Assembly: GCA_021789355.1 (NCBI GenBank)
Contig: JAJYJR010000070.1
Span: 1 to 6,323, forward strand
DNA length: 6,323 bases
Source: Chloroflexota bacterium
Lineage (GTDB): Bacteria; Chloroflexota; Limnocylindria; Limnocylindrales; CSP1-4
Direction: 5' to 3'
Shown: in pieces, positions 5,185 through 6,323 of the stretch
How the letters are laid out: every line of letters begins with the position of its first letter
Position numbering within the stretch: position 1 is the first letter of the stretch
Translations under genes and position numbers: made by a program
Notes under the pieces: generated by a model
The model's database searches: none
What the model saw: only the letters and a program-made list of their open reading frames with translations
Told to the model about the DNA's origin: nothing

Positions 5185-6270
5185 ATGGCGCGCCGGGCCG
5201 AACTCTTCGTCCGCGAGTTGAGCGATGGGGAGGCGGCCCACCTCCTCAAGCTCGCGCGGCGCAGCAAGAACCCCATCGTGCAGCACCGGGCCATGCTGCT
5301 GTTCGCCTCGTTCCAGGGCCAGAGCGTGTCGCAGATCGCCCTGATGCACCGAGCCAGCGCGACCCATGTGGCCGAGCTCATCCACGCCTTCAACGCCGAG
5401 GGCTTCGCGGCCCTGGACCCTCGGAGGGGCGAGGGCCGTCCTCGCCGGATCGATCTCGACCAGCGCGCGGAGATCGTGAAGGTGGCCCTCGCCCGTCCGA
5501 TCGACCGGGGTGAGCCGTTCACCTCCTGGAGCCTGACCAAGCTGCGAGCACACCTGGTGGCGCGGAAGGTCGTGCCAACCATCAGCCGCAGCCAGCTGTG
5601 GCGCATCCTCCACGCGCAGGGCATCCGCTTCACGCACCACAAGACCTGGAAGGCGTCGCCCGACCCCGACTTCGAGGTCAAGAAGAACCGAGTCCTCGAT
5701 CTCTACGCCCATCCACCCAGGGACGCCCGCGTGCTCTGCCTCGATGAGTTCGGCCCGCTGAACCTTCAACCCAGGCTCGGACATGGCTGGCATCGATCGA
5801 GCCATCCGGTGCGTTTCCGGGCGACGTACAAGCGGACCGCGGGCGTCCGCCACCTGCTGGCTGCCTACGACCCCGCGACCGGCAGGCTCTCTGGCCACAT
5901 CCGGCCCACCAAGACCTGGCGCGAGGTGCGTGAACTGCTCCGCTCGCTCCGCGACCGCTTCCCTGAACACCTCGTGGTTGTCTTGGACAACTTCAGCCCG
6001 CACAAGAAACGGGAGTTGTGCGAGTGGGCCGCGGCTCACGACATCGAGCTCGTCTACCTGCCCACCTACGCGAGCTGGCTCAACCTCATCGAGTGCCAGT
6101 TCCAGGCGCTCCGGCGGTTCGCCCTCAATGGCTCCGACCATGCCAGCCATGCCGAGCAAGATCGAGCCATCCACGCCTACCTCCGCTGGCACAACCGCAA
6201 CGCACGGCCCGCCAAGCCCTGGCGCTTCAACGCGGAAGTCCATCATTCGCTCCCCGACGTTGCGGCATGA
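5185..6270 (+). CDS. IS630-family transposase
   Basis: A 361-residue single-frame DDE transposase that would move the surrounding element by a cut-and-paste route into TA sites. The N-terminal third (about residues 10-145) is DNA binding: a helix-turn-helix around SVSQIALMHRASATHVAELIHAF (47-69), the linker GRPRRID (84-90), and a second winged-helix-like part ending ISRSQLWRILHAQGI (133-147). The catalytic domain carries Asp187 in CLDEFG, Asp268 in VVLDNFSPHK and Glu303 in SWLNLIECQF, the classic D-D-E arrangement with 34 residues between the last two. The ATG at 5185 is chosen because GGAGG stands 5 bases before it; in-frame TTG at 5173 and GTG at 5179 fall in the hairpin or in the ribosome binding site. 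The stop ends 5 bp before the right terminus, so coding sequence runs into the inverted repeat. No frameshift is seen, unlike the split frames of some relatives. Confidence 0.96.
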   Translation: MARRAELFVRELSDGEAAHLLKLARRSKNPIVQHRAMLLFASFQGQSVSQIALMHRASATHVAELIHAFNAEGFAALDPRRGEGRPRRIDLDQRAEIVKVALARPIDRGEPFTSWSLTKLRAHLVARKVVPTISRSQLWRILHAQGIRFTHHKTWKASPDPDFEVKKNRVLDLYAHPPRDARVLCLDEFGPLNLQPRLGHGWHRSSHPVRFRATYKRTAGVRHLLAAYDPATGRLSGHIRPTKTWREVRELLRSLRDRFPEHLVVVLDNFSPHKKRELCEWAAAHDIELVYLPTYASWLNLIECQFQALRRFALNGSDHASHAEQDRAIHAYLRWHNRNARPAKPWRFNAEVHHSLPDVAA

Positions 6271-6275
6271 GGCAC
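6250..6275 (-). repeat. IS630 right inverted repeat
   Basis: Partner of the left end, matching at 15 of 26 positions. It contains the last codons and stop of the transposase, and the second TA copy follows at 6276-6277. Confidence 0.7.
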
Positions 6276-6277
6276 TA

Positions 6278-6321
6278 GCTGAGCCCAACCTGAGCGGACG
6301 CTGAGCGGTTGCCGAAGAGAT
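6278..6321 (+). promoter_or_regulatory. Second array of 11-bp-spaced CTGA-like repeats
   Basis: Units start at 6278, 6289 and 6300 (GCTGAGC, CCTGAGC, GCTGAGC), and a degenerate fourth, GCCGAAG, at 6311, all exactly 11 bp apart. The arrangement mirrors the array at 972-1015. It would suit an OmpR/PhoB-type response regulator site for a gene beyond the window or, before IS630 inserted, for the region upstream of the metal ATPase. The window ends here, so the target gene is unknown. Confidence 0.35.
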
Positions 6322-6323
6322 GG

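Larger units (their letters stand above)
5104..6275 (+). mobile_element. Complete IS630-family insertion sequence (1172 bp)
   Basis: The element holds one transposase and nothing else. It is bounded by GTGCC at the left and its complement GGCAC at the right, each flanked by a TA (5102-5103 and 6276-6277), the target duplication of the IS630/Tc1 group. The flanks are c-TA before and TA-g after, so the original target reads CTAG, the known preference of IS630, within a larger palindrome CAGCTAGCTG. Length is normal for the family (about 1.1-1.2 kb). The transposase frame is intact, so the copy may be active and recent. It sits 134 bp upstream of the metal ATPase start and points away from it. 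Confidence 0.88.

Noticed and set aside
5101..6288. A 395-codon open frame on the minus strand across the IS630 element
   Set aside because: It runs antisense to the transposase and past both IS ends, has no ribosome binding site and shows no known motif. It is a shadow of the GC-rich transposase gene.
1..6323. The copper genes as cargo of a composite transposon between the two IS elements
   Set aside because: The elements belong to different families (IS256 and IS630) with unrelated ends, and the IS630 copy has its own TA duplication, showing an independent insertion.
1..6323. CRISPR array, tRNA, rRNA or other structured RNA gene
   Set aside because: No regularly spaced long repeats and no cloverleaf or rRNA-like sequence were found. 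The only regular repeats are the short 11-bp arrays.

Overview
The window is high-GC DNA with strong third-position GC bias, typical of a GC-rich soil or sediment bacterium. Nothing in it fixes the lineage. It reads as an accessory segment: a short chromosomal stretch and a copper-handling gene pair lie between two unrelated insertion sequences.

Layout, left to right. (1) Bases 1-965: the 3' part of an IS256-family (mutator-type) element, with a transposase fragment that keeps its three DDE residues and a probable right end. (2) Bases 966-1202: a noncoding leader with four CTGA-like motifs at exact 11-bp spacing, an 18-bp palindrome and a GC-rich hairpin. (3) Bases 1203-1778, plus strand: lemA, a complete small membrane protein gene. 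(4) Bases 1794-1970: a short reading frame that looks like the beheaded N-terminus of a slipin (stomatin/SPFH) gene, followed by a roughly 136-bp segment bounded by imperfect inverted repeats. (5) Bases 2119-2156: a 12-bp perfect hairpin between the converging lemA side and copper side, the likely shared terminator. (6) Minus strand: a P1B-type heavy-metal ATPase (4969-2465), then a 64-residue YHS-domain protein with a His-rich tail (2362-2168), probably one operon. (7) Bases 5003-5018: a 16-bp near-palindrome just upstream of the ATPase, a candidate operator. (8) Bases 5104-6275: a complete IS630-family element whose ends, TA duplication and CTAG-type target can be reconstructed. (9) From 6278 to the end: a second array of 11-bp-spaced CTGA motifs.

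Functionally, the minus-strand pair looks like copper export and metal handling. The ATPase would pump cytosolic copper out, and the small YHS protein, with three Cys and a His tail, would bind or pass metal. The ATPase is unusual: its membrane metal site reads CPD instead of CPC, its N-terminal HMA-like fold has lost CxxC, and it has a Cys cluster and a Met/His-rich linker instead. No metal regulator lies inside the window, and the IS630 element sits 134 bp upstream of the ATPase start, where a regulator or divergent gene could have been.

The best leads are the CPD ATPase with its non-canonical N-terminus, the paired 11-bp repeat arrays, the competing hairpins in the IS630 transposase leader, and the slipin remnant next to a possible mini-element. 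I do not see a clearly new multi-gene system.
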